Assembly (NCBI RefSeq): GCF_000514775.1
Contig: NZ_AZWO01000006.1
Coordinates: 1 to 64,000, forward strand
Reading direction: 5' to 3'
Length of the DNA stretch: 64,000 bases
DNA from: Salinispora pacifica CNR114
GTDB taxonomy: Bacteria > Actinomycetota > Actinomycetes > Mycobacteriales > Micromonosporaceae
Below are positions 1-8,759 of this stretch, piece by piece; position 1 is the first letter of the stretch, and every line of letters starts with the position of its first letter. The position numbers and the translations under genes are program-made. The notes beneath the pieces were generated by a model, which did not search any database, was not told where the DNA came from, and worked only from the letters and a program-made list of their open reading frames with translations.

Positions 1-180
1 CGGGCCGCCAACATTCCGGGGCTCACGCACGGCTGGCATCCGCCATCGGCGGAACGCCGGCTCGGTCGTACGCATGGTGTAACGCCCTGACGGCGGCCGG
101 GATTCCGCCACCACCGTGCCCCCGACCGCACCCCAAACCGGCATGAAACCGCCATCAGGCGCCATCGTCGTGAACTGTTT

Positions 181-223
181 GGGCCGACCCTTTCCAACGG
201 TCAATCGGTGGAAAGGTCGGCCC
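181..223 (-). terminator. Hairpin terminator after tesB
   Basis: An inverted repeat with arms at 181-195 and 210-223 pairs over 14 bp with a single bulged base around a 14-base loop. It lies 22 bases past the stop codon of the minus-strand thioesterase gene. There is no T-run, as is common for actinobacterial terminators. Nothing coding is convincing in bases 1-180. Confidence 0.7.
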
Positions 224-244
224 TCCCCGGGGACAACAAGCGCG

Positions 245-1129
245 TCAGGCCCCGACCTTACGCAGCAAGCCCTCCTGCACCGCGCTGGCGATCTGCCGGC
301 CGTCCCGGGTAAACATCCGACCGGTCGCCAACCCTCGCGCACCGGAGGCCGACGGGCTCCAGCAGTCGTAGAGGAACCACTCGTCGGCGCGGAACGACCG
401 ATGGAACCAGAGGGCGTGATCGAGACTTGCGCCCACCACCCCGCCGGGCCCCCACACCTCTCCATGCACCGACAGCACCGAGTCCAGCAGGGTGAGGTCG
501 GAGGCGTACGTCAGAGCACAGGCGTGCAGCAGCGGATCGTCCGGGAGCTTGCCGTCGATCCGCATCCACACCCGCTGGTTCGGCTCGGCCGGACGGTCAC
601 CAGGGCGCACCCAGCCGGGCTCGCCGACATAGCGGACATCGATCGGCCGGGGAATCAGCGCCCAGATGCCCAGCCGTTCCGGGTAGCGGGCGAGCCGATC
701 GCTCATCGTCGGTACCTCGTCCGGGCCGGGCACGTCCGGCGGGGAGGGCGCGTGGTGGTCCAGCCCCTCCTCCTGACGTTGGAAAGACGCCGACATGAAG
801 AAGATCGGTTTGTCGTGCTGCAGCGCCACTGACCGGCGGACGGAGAAGGAACGACCGTCACGGACGCACTCGACCTGATAGTCGATCGGTTCACTCGGAT
901 CGCCCGGTCGCACGAAGTAGCCATGCAGGGAGTGCACGGAGCGCTCCGGATCGACCGTCCGCCCGGCGGCGACCAACGCCTGCCCGGCGACCTGCCCCCC
1001 GTACACCCGCTGTGGGCCGACCTGCGGACTCATCCCCCGGAAGGTTCGCTCGCCGGTCGGGCTGAGGTCCAGCACCTCCAGCAGCTGATCGACCGCGGCC
1101 TGACCGACCACCGCACCGGACTCGCTCAC
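245..1129 (-). CDS. tesB: Acyl-CoA thioesterase II
   Basis: A 294-residue TesB-family double-hotdog thioesterase that hydrolyses medium- and long-chain acyl-CoA to free acid and CoA in the cytoplasm. The E. coli TesB catalytic triad D204/T228/Q278 maps with the same spacing to D211, S235 and Q285, so serine replaces threonine. The first hotdog holds the motif YGGQVAGQAL near residue 43. I chose the GTG at 1129: it is preceded by a G-rich Shine-Dalgarno sequence and gives normal family length. A longer frame opening at 1213 would run back into pyk and adds 28 residues unlike the family. The gene lies 52 bases downstream of pyk and may be co-transcribed with it. A hairpin follows the stop codon. 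Confidence 0.92.
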   Translation of the reverse strand: MSESGAVVGQAAVDQLLEVLDLSPTGERTFRGMSPQVGPQRVYGGQVAGQALVAAGRTVDPERSVHSLHGYFVRPGDPSEPIDYQVECVRDGRSFSVRRSVALQHDKPIFFMSASFQRQEEGLDHHAPSPPDVPGPDEVPTMSDRLARYPERLGIWALIPRPIDVRYVGEPGWVRPGDRPAEPNQRVWMRIDGKLPDDPLLHACALTYASDLTLLDSVLSVHGEVWGPGGVVGASLDHALWFHRSFRADEWFLYDCWSPSASGARGLATGRMFTRDGRQIASAVQEGLLRKVGA

Positions 1130-1181
1130 CGGACCCCCCGTCGCGTCCGCGGGGATCGCGGGCCCGGCTCGCTCCGAACGC

Positions 1182-2630
1182 TCACTGGAGCGCCCGGGCC
1201 GCAGCGAGGTCAACCAGCGACCCGAGCTGGTGCACCCGCAGGGTGTTGGTCGAGCCGGGGGTTCCGGGCGGGCTACCGGCGACGATCACGACGTATTCGC
1301 CGGGGTTGGCCAGACCGAGGCCGAGCAGCGCCTCGTCAACCTGCCGGAACATGGCGTCGGTGTGCTCAACGAAGGGCATCAGGAACGTCTGTACACCCCA
1401 GGAGAGGGCGAGCTGGTCGCGCACCTCCGGCACCGGGGTGAACGCGAGCAACGGCAGGTCGCAGTGCAGCCGGGAGAGTCGTCGGACGGTGTCGCCGGTC
1501 TGCGAGAACGCCACCAGAGCCTTGGCGTCGATCGCCCGGGCGATCGACGAGGCGGCGACGGTGAGCGCGCCCCCGTGGGTACGCGGATCGTGCTGGAGCC
1601 GAGGCACCGAGATCGAGCCCGCCTCCGTTGTCGCCACGATCTTCGCCATGGTGCTCACGGTGAGCACCGGGTACTTTCCAACACTGGTCTCACCGGAGAG
1701 CATCACCGCGTCCGCACCGTCCAGCACGGCGTTGGCCACATCGGAGGCCTCGGCACGGGTGGGCCGAGAGTTCTCAATCATGGAGTCAAGCATCTGGGTG
1801 GCGACGATGACCGGCTTGGCGTTCTCCCGGCAGAGCTGCACCGCGCGCTTCTGGACCAGGGGCACCTGGTCCAACGGCATCTCCACGCCGAGGTCACCCC
1901 GGGCCACCATGATCCCGTCGAAGGCCAGGACGATCGCCCCGAGCTGATCCACCGCCTCCGGCTTCTCCACCTTGGCCAGCACGGGCCGGTGCACACCCTC
2001 CTCGGCCATGATGGCGTGGACCAGCTTGATGTCGTCGGCGGAGCGGACGAAGGAGAGCGCCACCAGGTCGGCGCCGAGGCCGAGGGCGAACCGCAGGTCC
2101 TCGGTGTCTTTCTCGGAGAGCGCGGGGACGCTGACCGCCACGTTCGGCAGCGAGACGCCCTTGTTGTTGGAGACCGGTCCGCCCTCGGTGACCAGGCAAC
2201 GGATGTCGTTGCCGGTGACGTCGGTGACCTCGACCGCGACCCGGCCGTCGTCGATCAGCAGCCGGTCGCCGGGCTTCACCTCCTCGGGCAGCTTCCGATA
2301 GGTGCAGGCGACTCGGTCCCGGGTGCCGAGAACGTCATCACCGGTGATGACCACCGAGTCACCGGTGCGCCACTCGTGCGGACCGTCAGCGAACCGGCCA
2401 AGCCGGATCTTGGGACCCTGGAGGTCGGCGAGAACCGCGACCGGCCTCCCCGCCGCCTCGGCCGCCTCCCGCACCAGCCGGCAAACCGCCTCGTGATCGG
2501 CGTGGCTGCCGTGGCTGAAGTTGAGCCTCGCCACATCCATTCCGGCCTCAACAAGGCCACGAATACGCTCCGGCGAGGAGACGGCGGGGCCGAGTGTGCA
2601 AACAATCTTTGCGCGGCGTGTCACGCCCAT
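1182..2630 (-). CDS. pyk: Pyruvate kinase
   Basis: A 482-residue pyruvate kinase, the last step of glycolysis, converting phosphoenolpyruvate and ADP to pyruvate and ATP. It starts with the family N-terminus TRRAKIVCTLGP. The nucleotide-site motif NFSHGSH sits at 37-43 and DLQGPKIRLG at 69-78. The catalytic lysine is K220 in AKVEKPE, followed by the metal-binding stretch VARGDLGVEMP at 242-252. The length matches bacterial type-I and type-II enzymes. The ATG at 2630 is chosen because GGAGGAG lies about ten bases upstream and the preceding 119 codons of open frame are not conserved in character. The next gene downstream is tesB. Confidence 0.97.
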   Translation of the reverse strand: MGVTRRAKIVCTLGPAVSSPERIRGLVEAGMDVARLNFSHGSHADHEAVCRLVREAAEAAGRPVAVLADLQGPKIRLGRFADGPHEWRTGDSVVITGDDVLGTRDRVACTYRKLPEEVKPGDRLLIDDGRVAVEVTDVTGNDIRCLVTEGGPVSNNKGVSLPNVAVSVPALSEKDTEDLRFALGLGADLVALSFVRSADDIKLVHAIMAEEGVHRPVLAKVEKPEAVDQLGAIVLAFDGIMVARGDLGVEMPLDQVPLVQKRAVQLCRENAKPVIVATQMLDSMIENSRPTRAEASDVANAVLDGADAVMLSGETSVGKYPVLTVSTMAKIVATTEAGSISVPRLQHDPRTHGGALTVAASSIARAIDAKALVAFSQTGDTVRRLSRLHCDLPLLAFTPVPEVRDQLALSWGVQTFLMPFVEHTDAMFRQVDEALLGLGLANPGEYVVIVAGSPPGTPGSTNTLRVHQLGSLVDLAAARALQ

Positions 2631-2954
2631 CAGGCTAATCTCTCCTCCGGGCCGGTCCGCGGGCCGACCCCTGTCGCAGTGCGAACACGTTCTCCGACGT
2701 TGCGCGGCTGCACGGCCGGCAGTGGATAACCGCCGGGAACGTCGTGGGGGGCGGGCGTCGGCGACCGCGCGCCCCGAGATCGTACCGCCCACGGTAAGCC
2801 GGGCCGAAAGGCATGGGTTAACAGCGCGGGGACATTCGACCTCGCTCGCCGGTTTGCCCGATCCCCGCCCCACTGCGACCGGGAACGCACGCCACGGGAG
2901 GGCCGAAGCAGCTTGGCACGCGGCCCGGGCGACAACTGGATCAGCCGGCACAGC
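2631..2954. other. Intergenic region upstream of pyk
   Basis: About 320 bases without a credible gene between the pyk start and the terminator of the secreted lipase gene. It should hold the pyk promoter, read on the minus strand. A TACGAT sequence (plus-strand 2779-2784) fits an actinobacterial -10 box, but I see no good -35 at the right distance, so this is only a candidate. No riboswitch-like structure was recognised. Confidence 0.4.
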
Positions 2955-2990
2955 CCGGTGGGGCGGTCTACGTGCCGACCGCCCCACCGG
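2955..2990 (-). terminator. Perfect 14-bp hairpin after secreted lipase
   Basis: Arms at 2955-2968 and 2977-2990 are exact reverse complements around an 8-base loop. The hairpin begins 10 bases after the lipase stop codon on the minus strand. It lacks a T-tract but is very GC-rich, typical of terminators in this phylum. Confidence 0.8.
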
Positions 2991-2999
2991 AAGACATGC

Positions 3000-3863
3000 C
3001 TAGACGGCCCAGCAGTTGGGGCGAATCGACTCGTCGCGCAGCGCCTGCCGAATCACCGTGTAGGTGGTCCCGTCCAGCGCCAGCCCGAGGTGCCCGACCA
3101 ACCGCAGCGGACACCAGGACTGGATCAGTACGTTTTTCGCCCCGTCATCCAGCGCGGCGTTGCGCACCGGCCGCACCAATTCGTCCTGCCACGTACGAAC
3201 CGTGGTGTAGCTGACCGCGCCGGGGGTGTCGTCGCCGGCGTTGAGGTCGGCGAGGAAGTCCGAACCGATCCTCATCTGCTGACAGGCCACCACACCGGCG
3301 CAGCTGCCGAGCCCGAGGAAGGCGATGACGTTGGCCACGTACGTCCCGTACTGCGGGCTGCCGAGGCTGACGTATCGGTCGACGGCTCCGGTGCCACCGA
3401 GTCGCTTCAGGTAGTAGCGGGCCACCAAGCCCCCCTCGGAGTGCCCCACCAGATCCACCCGGGTGGCACCGGTGGTGGCGCGAACCTGATCGACGTAGTC
3501 GGCGAAGGCGCGGGCCGAGGTCGGGATGTCGCCGAAGCCCAGCCCCGGCAGTTCATAGATGAAGGGACGGAAGCCATCGGCGCCCAGACGCGCGGCGAGC
3601 GGCTCGTACGCGAAGGCGAAACCGCTCAACCCGCCAACGATGATTACCGGGTTGTTGGTCGCCACGGCCGGGCCGGCTGCGGCGGCACCGGAGCTACTCG
3701 CCGGGGCGTCGTGGGTGGACGTTTGCTCAGCCGCAGCACCGGCGGGTGCCGCACTGACGGCGCCCTCCGGGATGGCGGGTGCTGCGCTGGCGGCGACACC
3801 GGGGACGGTGAGCGTGGCGCCGAGCGCGAACGCGAGCACGACGGCGGTCTTTCGAAGCAGCAT
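3000..3863 (-). CDS. Secreted triacylglycerol lipase (alpha/beta hydrolase)
   Basis: A 287-residue exported lipase. Residues 1-28 form a Sec signal peptide with likely cleavage after ASA. The hydrolase domain has an oxyanion-hole motif near IIVGGLSG (74-81) and the nucleophile elbow GHSEGG with Ser142. Asp227 and His258 are at plausible triad positions. Four cysteines (188, 194, 251, 284) could make two disulfides. This matches the small class-2/EstA-like bacterial lipases. The ATG at 3863 is preferred over an upstream in-frame ATG at 3878 because GGAGGT, seven bases before it, lies inside the longer frame. The gene stands alone, ends in a strong hairpin, and shares an upstream sequence motif with the other secreted esterase at 6.3-7.1 kb. 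Confidence 0.9.
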   Translation of the reverse strand: MLLRKTAVVLAFALGATLTVPGVAASAAPAIPEGAVSAAPAGAAAEQTSTHDAPASSSGAAAAGPAVATNNPVIIVGGLSGFAFAYEPLAARLGADGFRPFIYELPGLGFGDIPTSARAFADYVDQVRATTGATRVDLVGHSEGGLVARYYLKRLGGTGAVDRYVSLGSPQYGTYVANVIAFLGLGSCAGVVACQQMRIGSDFLADLNAGDDTPGAVSYTTVRTWQDELVRPVRNAALDDGAKNVLIQSWCPLRLVGHLGLALDGTTYTVIRQALRDESIRPNCWAV

Positions 3864-4128
3864 GGGCTGCACCTCCATGAGGGTGGTGGGTGCGGTGCGA
3901 GTCCGATCGACCGGTGCGAACGATGATGCGGGCAGTAATTCTCGTTCGTCAATGCCTAGCTACCTCCCAGTAACCTGTTGTTCCACCTACGGCACACTCC
4001 GGCGATCCTGACAAAGACCCCACAAAGGGATACGACTCGCGGAACCCCCACACCACGACACCGCCTCAACCCCGTCAGGAGAGAGTTGCTATACCTAATC
4101 CTGTAGTAGAGGTGCTATCTTCAAGAGC
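3864..4128. promoter_or_regulatory. Divergent promoter region, lipase / ABC exporter
   Basis: This 265-base gap must hold promoters for the lipase (minus) and the ABC-2 exporter operon (plus). The minus strand carries GTTACTGGGAGGTAGC at 3974-3959, about 95 bases before the lipase start, which resembles an element upstream of the esterase gene at 7171-7185. A TTGACG (minus, 3952-3947) could be a -35. Just before the ABC gene, 4090-4125 is unusually AT-rich for this DNA and is probably its promoter or operator. Confidence 0.4.
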
Positions 4129-5106
4129 ATGACTACAGTCGAACGGTCGGAGGCTGTCGAGGCCCCCCGAAGTCCCGACGATCATTTGGTCCTCGACGTT
4201 CGAGACCTACGCATGCGCTACGGCACCGTGGACGTGCTGAACGGCATCGACCTCACCGCGCAGCGAGGGGAGGTGATCGCGCTGCTCGGGCCGAACGGTG
4301 CCGGCAAGACCACCACCATCGAGATCCTTGAGGGGTTCCGGCTGCCCTCAGCCGGTTCGGTCCGGGTGCTCGGCGTTGAACCCGCCCGCGGGGACGAGCG
4401 GTGGCGTGCCCAGATCGGCGTGGTGCTCCAGTCCTGGCGTGACCACGGCCGGTGGCGGGTCCGGGACCTCCTCTCCCACCTCGGCGACTACTACGCGCCG
4501 TACGCGACCGACCTGATCCAACGCCCGTGGCCGGTGGACGACCTGCTGGCGGCTGTCGGGCTGACCGCACACGCCAACGCTCGGGTGTCCCGGCTCTCCG
4601 GCGGGCAACGGCGGCGCCTCGACGTGGCGGTCGGCATCGTGGGCCGGCCAGAGCTGCTCTTCCTGGATGAGCCGACGGTCGGCCTTGACCCGGCGGCCCG
4701 ACGCGAGTTCCACGAGCTCGTGCACCGCCTCGCCGACCTGGACCAGACCACCATCCTGCTGACCACCCACGACCTGGCCGAGGCGGAGAAGCTCGCCGAC
4801 CTGATCGTCATCCTGGCCAACGGCCGGATCATCGCCCGGGGCTCGCCGGACCAGCTCTCCCGCCGGCTGACCACCGATGCGGAGATCCGCTGGACCTGCG
4901 ACGGCCAGCGCCACGTACACGCCACCATGGACGCCACCGGGTTCCTGCGCGACCTGCTCCGCGACCACGGCGACGGGGTGCAGGAGCTGGAGGTACGCCG
5001 AGCCAACCTGGAGGACGCGTACCTGGCCTTGGTGCACGAGGAGGAGACCGGAATCCGTACCGGCTGGGCCGATCGGGTGTGGCAGCAGCAGGAGGAGACC
5101 CGATGA
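4129..5106 (+). CDS. ABC-2 exporter ATP-binding protein
   Basis: A 325-residue ATPase subunit of an ABC-2 type (DrrA-like) efflux system, acting at the inner face of the membrane. Walker A is GPNGAGKT (54-61), the Q-loop falls near residue 101, the signature LSGGQ is at 156-160, Walker B with its catalytic Glu is LLFLDEP (176-182), and an H-loop TTHD follows near 214. The roughly 90-residue C-terminal tail after the H-loop is typical of DrrA-like subunits. Its stop codon overlaps the start of the permease gene (ATGA). Substrate cannot be told from sequence; drugs, lipids or polyketides are all possible. The XRE gene downstream is probably its regulator. Confidence 0.9.
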   Translation: MTTVERSEAVEAPRSPDDHLVLDVRDLRMRYGTVDVLNGIDLTAQRGEVIALLGPNGAGKTTTIEILEGFRLPSAGSVRVLGVEPARGDERWRAQIGVVLQSWRDHGRWRVRDLLSHLGDYYAPYATDLIQRPWPVDDLLAAVGLTAHANARVSRLSGGQRRRLDVAVGIVGRPELLFLDEPTVGLDPAARREFHELVHRLADLDQTTILLTTHDLAEAEKLADLIVILANGRIIARGSPDQLSRRLTTDAEIRWTCDGQRHVHATMDATGFLRDLLRDHGDGVQELEVRRANLEDAYLALVHEEETGIRTGWADRVWQQQEETR

Positions 5107-5954
5107 ACCCGAAGACCACCGCACTCCGGGTCGGCCTGCGGCGCGGAGCCATCGAGTTGCGCAGCACCTTCACCAACGGCCAGGACCTGTGGAACTACTT
5201 CTTCCCCACGGTGGTGCTGCTGGTCGCCGTCTTCTTCATGCGGGGGGCGACCGTACCCGGCACCGACTTCTCCCTCGGTGCGCGGACGCTGCCCAGCGCG
5301 CTGGGCATGGGCCTACTCTTCGGCGGGCTGCTCGGGCTGGCCCAGCAACTCGTCGTGGACCGGGAGGACGGTACCCTGCTGCGGGCCAAGGCCATCCCGA
5401 ACGGGATGCTCGGCTACCTGGTCGGCAAACTGGTGCTGGTCTCCTCGGTCGCGATGATCGGCCTGGTCATCCAACTGACCCCCGGGATGCTCTTCCTGGA
5501 CGGGCTCCGGCTGGGCGACCCCGGCGCCTGGTTCACGCTGGCCTGGGTGGTGCCGCTCGGGCTGGTGGCGACGCTCCCGCTGGGCGCGATGATCGGCTCC
5601 CTGATCGAGAACCCGCGCAACATGGGGCTGGTGGTGCTGCCGGTGATGGGGCTCATCGGCATCTCTGGCATCTTCTACCCGATCACCGGCCTGCCCGACT
5701 GGCTCCAGGGCACCGCCCAGGTCTTCCCGCTCTACTGGCTAGGCTTGGGCATGCGCTCCGCGCTGCTTCCGGCTGACCTGGCGGCGGTCGAGATCGGCGA
5801 ATCCTGGCGCCATCTGGAGATGGTTGCCGTCCTCGGGGCGTGGGCGGTGCTCGGACTCGTGCTGGCGCCGGTGCTGCTGCGACGGATGGCCCGCCGGGAG
5901 TCCGGCTCGCGGGTCGCGGCCCGACGGGAGCAGGCCATGCAGCGGGTCGGATGA
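5103..5954 (+). CDS. ABC-2 type permease
   Basis: A 283-residue integral membrane partner of the preceding ATPase, with about six hydrophobic segments characteristic of ABC-2 membrane proteins. A cytoplasmic N-terminus is followed by a first helix with FPTVVLLVAVFFM; further helices lie at roughly 80-105, 125-150, 160-185, 190-215 and 240-265. The ATG at 5103 overlaps the ATPase stop codon and has GGAGGAG ahead of it; an in-frame ATG eight codons upstream lacks such a site. Together with the ATPase it should form a homodimeric or 2+2 exporter. Confidence 0.88.
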   Translation: MNPKTTALRVGLRRGAIELRSTFTNGQDLWNYFFPTVVLLVAVFFMRGATVPGTDFSLGARTLPSALGMGLLFGGLLGLAQQLVVDREDGTLLRAKAIPNGMLGYLVGKLVLVSSVAMIGLVIQLTPGMLFLDGLRLGDPGAWFTLAWVVPLGLVATLPLGAMIGSLIENPRNMGLVVLPVMGLIGISGIFYPITGLPDWLQGTAQVFPLYWLGLGMRSALLPADLAAVEIGESWRHLEMVAVLGAWAVLGLVLAPVLLRRMARRESGSRVAARREQAMQRVG

Positions 5955-5964
5955 GAGGGCATTG

Positions 5965-6216
5965 ATGAGCGAGACCGTGCACAACCGAATCGCGGTACTG
6001 CGCGCCGAACGGGGCATCTCCCGACGGCAGCTCGCCGACGCGCTCGGAGTGCACTACCAGACGATCGGCTACCTGGAGCGGGGGGAGTTTCGGCCCAGCC
6101 TGCACCTGGCGCTGCGGATCGCCGCCCACTTCGAGGTGCCGGTCGAGGTGGTCTTCTCGATCGAACCGTTTCCCCGCATCGGTGATGCCGCTGTCGGGAA
6201 CCGCCGCCCAGCGTGA
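5965..6216 (+). CDS. XRE-family transcriptional regulator
   Basis: A compact 83-residue DNA-binding protein made almost entirely of one Cro/CI-type helix-turn-helix, from about residue 4 to 60. The recognition region reads ISRRQLADALGVHYQTIG, followed by the conserved YLERGEFRPSL turn, as in the small YgzD-like regulators that accompany ABC transporters. It begins ten bases after the permease stop and so probably belongs to the same transcript. The likely role is regulation of this exporter operon, inferred from position. No sensor domain is present. Confidence 0.85.
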   Translation: MSETVHNRIAVLRAERGISRRQLADALGVHYQTIGYLERGEFRPSLHLALRIAAHFEVPVEVVFSIEPFPRIGDAAVGNRRPA

Positions 6217-6261
6217 AGCAACGGCGGCGGGCGGCGACGTCGATGTCCACACCCGCCGCCA

Positions 6262-6300
6262 CCGTCGGCCGGCCGTCCACCTGGGACTGCCGGCCGACGG
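6262..6300. terminator. Bidirectional hairpin between convergent genes
   Basis: Perfect 12-bp arms at 6262-6273 and 6289-6300 with a 15-base loop lie between the plus-strand XRE gene and the minus-strand esterase gene. A second, overlapping 9-bp stem (6223-6231 with 6252-6260) could compete. The position suits termination in both directions. Confidence 0.7.
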
Positions 6301-6306
6301 GCGGGA

Positions 6307-7104
6307 TCAGCCGGTGACGGCGTTCAGCGCCGGCAGGTAGCCGTCGCGGTAGCCCTCGTCGTTGGGGTGGTACGCCTCGATGATCCTGGTGACGTCGTTG
6401 ATCCAGGGCTCGTCGCCGCAGACGCCATGGCCGGCGAAGTGGGGACGGAGGTCGGCGAAGGCGGCACCGGCCGCGGCGGCACGGCCGGCGGTGATGCTGT
6501 TGAGGAGGTCAGCGGCGTCGTTGAGCTGCTGTCGCTTGGTGGCGCTCATCCCGAACAGGCCACACCAGCCGGTCTCGAAGAGTCGCGGGTAGCCGAGCAC
6601 GATCAGCTGGGCGTTCGGCGCCCGGTCCCGGATCGTCGCGTAGGTGGCGTCCAGCCGGCCGGGCAGGGTGGTCTGGGCGAAGTCCCGGGCCTCGTCGATG
6701 GCCTCCGTGCAGGCCGAGGTGCTGCCGAACCGACAGGTCAGCATCACGCTGGCGAAGCCGACGTCATTACCACCGATGGTGACCGTCACCATCGTGGTGC
6801 TGGCGCTGAGCGAGTCGACCTGGTTGTTGATGACGTCGGCGGTGACCGCGCCACCACAGGCCGGGAACTGGAAGCTGGTCACCGCATTCGCCGCAGCCCA
6901 GCGCGGGGCGTAGGACTTCTGACTGCGCAGGCAGCTGGATCCGTCGTACGGGCCGGCGCCGACGCCGGAGGAGTACGAGTCGCCGAGCGCGACGTAGTTG
7001 ATGGTCGCGGCCTGCGCGGCGCTGGGGACCAGCACCGCGCCGACAACGGCGACGCAGAGGGCGACCAGCGCCGCCAGGGCGCGGGCGGGTGCACGGGGTG
7101 GCAT
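6307..7104 (-). CDS. Secreted SGNH-fold lipase/esterase
   Basis: A 265-residue exported GDSL/SGNH hydrolase. A signal peptide covers about residues 1-33 (cleavage near AQA). Block I is GDSYSSG with nucleophile Ser43, block III is GGND (111-114), and the catalytic His246 lies in YHPNDEGY. Six cysteines (58, 83, 124, 132, 181, 229) fit the three disulfides seen in the Streptomyces secreted esterase and lipase family. The ATG at 7104 is chosen: a GGAGGT sits just before it, overlapping an in-frame GTG at 7116. This is the second secreted lipid hydrolase in 4 kb, of an unrelated fold. The natural substrate is unknown. Confidence 0.9.
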   Translation of the reverse strand: MPPRAPARALAALVALCVAVVGAVLVPSAAQAATINYVALGDSYSSGVGAGPYDGSSCLRSQKSYAPRWAAANAVTSFQFPACGGAVTADVINNQVDSLSASTTMVTVTIGGNDVGFASVMLTCRFGSTSACTEAIDEARDFAQTTLPGRLDATYATIRDRAPNAQLIVLGYPRLFETGWCGLFGMSATKRQQLNDAADLLNSITAGRAAAAGAAFADLRPHFAGHGVCGDEPWINDVTRIIEAYHPNDEGYRDGYLPALNAVTG

Positions 7105-7170
7105 GTGGACCTCCACAGGGCCGGGGGGGTGGGGAGCCCAGAGACCGCGCGCGTGGCCAGGGTCGAGCTT

Positions 7171-7220
7171 GTTACTAGCTGGTAATGCTACCGAAACAAT
7201 TCACCAAAGTGAATCGTTTC
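7171..7220 (-). promoter_or_regulatory. Operator-like sequences upstream of SGNH esterase
   Basis: Two elements lie 67-116 bases before the esterase start. At 7171-7185 is GTTACTAGCTGGTAA, an imperfect palindrome sharing GTTACT-N4-GGTA with the region upstream of the other lipase. At 7193-7220 two 12-base arms (7193-7204, 7209-7220) match as inverted repeats at 11 of 12 positions around CAAA. The AT-richness and symmetry suggest regulator binding sites rather than a terminator for gltD, though gltD ends 34 bases away. Regulators are unknown. Confidence 0.45.
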
Positions 7221-7253
7221 ACCCGGCCACCCGCGCCCCCGGCGACCCGCCCC

Positions 7254-8759
7254 TCAGCCGGCCAGCGGCCGAGCGTCCGATCCCACCGGCGCCGGCAGCG
7301 AACCCCGCCCGTCCAGGTACGAATGGATGGCGGCAGCGGCGGCCCGGCCCTCGGCGATCGCCCACACGACCAACGACGCGCCCCGGTGCATGTCCCCGGC
7401 GACGAAGACGCCATCCACATCGGTCTGCCAGTCCGCACGGGCCGCTACCGCGCCCCGTTCGTCACGGGACACCCCGAACTGCTCAAGCAGCGGCTGCGGC
7501 TCGGTACCGTCGAAACCGATCGCCAGCAGCACCAGGTCGGCCGGCAGCTCCCGCTCAGTGCCCGGCACCGGGGTGACGAGCCGCCGGCCATCGCGCTTCT
7601 CCACCGTCACCTCGGCGATCCGGACCGCCCGCACCGCCCCACTGCCGTCGTCCACGAACTCCTGCACGGCGACGGCGAAGACCCGCTCCCCGCCCTCCTC
7701 ATGCGCCGGGTACTCGCGCAGGATCCACGGCCAGGTCGGCCACGGATCCCGCGCCTCGTCCCGCTCCCGGGACGGCTGCGGGTAGAGGTCGAGCTGGTAC
7801 ACCGCGGCGGCGCCCTGCCGGTGGGCGACGCCGAGGCAGTCCGCGCCGGTGTCTCCGCCACCGATGATGACGACGTTGCGGCCCGCCGCGTCGATCGGCG
7901 TGCCGTCCGGCAGCACCGCGGTGGCCGGCGGGTTGGTCCCCGCGGCGGCCACCACCCGGTTGGCCGCGACGAGGTGCCCCATCGCCTGATGCACCCCGCG
8001 CAGCGAACGCCCCGGAGTCGCCGGGGTGTCCCGGCTGGCCAGGGCACCGCAGGCCAGCAGCACCGCGTCGTGCTCGGCCCGCAGCTGCTCGGCGGTCACG
8101 TCGACACCGACCTCCACCCCGGTCCGGAACCGCACCCCCTCGGCGGCGAGCTGTGCCAGCCGCCGATCGATGTGGTGCTTCTCCAGCTTGAAGTCCGGGA
8201 TGCCGTACCGCAGCAGGCCGCCGAGGGCGTCGTCCCGCTCGTACACGGTGACCGCATGCCCGGCCCGGGCCAGCTGCTGCGCGGCGGCGAGCCCGGCGGG
8301 CCCGGAGCCGACCACCGCCACCGCACGGCCACTGGCCGGCGGCACCGACCAGGGCCGTAGCCCGCCGCGGGCCACGGCAGCGTCGGCGATCTCCACCTCG
8401 ACCTGTTTGATCGTGACCGGCTGCTGGCCGCCGAGGCCGAGTACGCAGGCCGCCTCGCAGGGGGCCGGGCAGAGCCGACCGGTGAACTCCGGAAAGTTGT
8501 TGGTGCCGTGCAGCGTCTCCACCGCGGCGTCCCAGCCACCGGTGCGGACCAGGTCATTCCAGTCCGGGATGCGATTGCCCAGCGGGCAGCCGTCGTGGCA
8601 GAACGGAATGCCGCAGTCCATGCAGCGGGTGGCCTGCTCCCGGATCAGCTCCTCACCTGCCGGTGGGTAGACCTCCCGCCAGTCCATGATCCGCACCGGA
8701 ACGGGCCGTCGGGCGGGAAGCTGCCGGTCGTACCGCAGGAAACCAAACGAATCAGGCAC
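7254..8759 (-). CDS. gltD: Glutamate synthase small (beta) subunit
   Basis: A 501-residue NADPH-dependent beta subunit of GOGAT. It takes electrons from NADPH through FAD and iron-sulfur clusters to the alpha subunit. The N-terminal ferredoxin-like domain has cysteines 46, 49, 54, 58 ([13 protein letters not shown]) and 97, 101, 105. An FAD dinucleotide fold with GSGPAGL begins near 151 and a second, NADPH-binding fold has [11 protein letters not shown]. It starts at a GTG that overlaps the end of gltB (GTGCCTGA), with AGGAGGT just upstream, so the two subunits are translationally coupled. It ends the minus-strand amino-acid gene run. Confidence 0.96.
   Translation of the reverse strand: MPDSFGFLRYDRQLPARRPVPVRIMDWREVYPPAGEELIREQATRCMDCGIPFCHDGCPLGNRIPDWNDLVRTGGWDAAVETLHGTNNFPEFTGRLCPAPCEAACVLGLGGQQPVTIKQVEVEIADAAVARGGLRPWSVPPASGRAVAVVGSGPAGLAAAQQLARAGHAVTVYERDDALGGLLRYGIPDFKLEKHHIDRRLAQLAAEGVRFRTGVEVGVDVTAEQLRAEHDAVLLACGALASRDTPATPGRSLRGVHQAMGHLVAANRVVAAAGTNPPATAVLPDGTPIDAAGRNVVIIGGGDTGADCLGVAHRQGAAAVYQLDLYPQPSRERDEARDPWPTWPWILREYPAHEEGGERVFAVAVQEFVDDGSGAVRAVRIAEVTVEKRDGRRLVTPVPGTERELPADLVLLAIGFDGTEPQPLLEQFGVSRDERGAVAARADWQTDVDGVFVAGDMHRGASLVVWAIAEGRAAAAAIHSYLDGRGSLPAPVGSDARPLAG

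Noticed and set aside
1230..2729. 499-codon plus-strand open frame
   Set aside because: Antisense to pyruvate kinase, with His/Arg/Gly-rich composition and no family resemblance.
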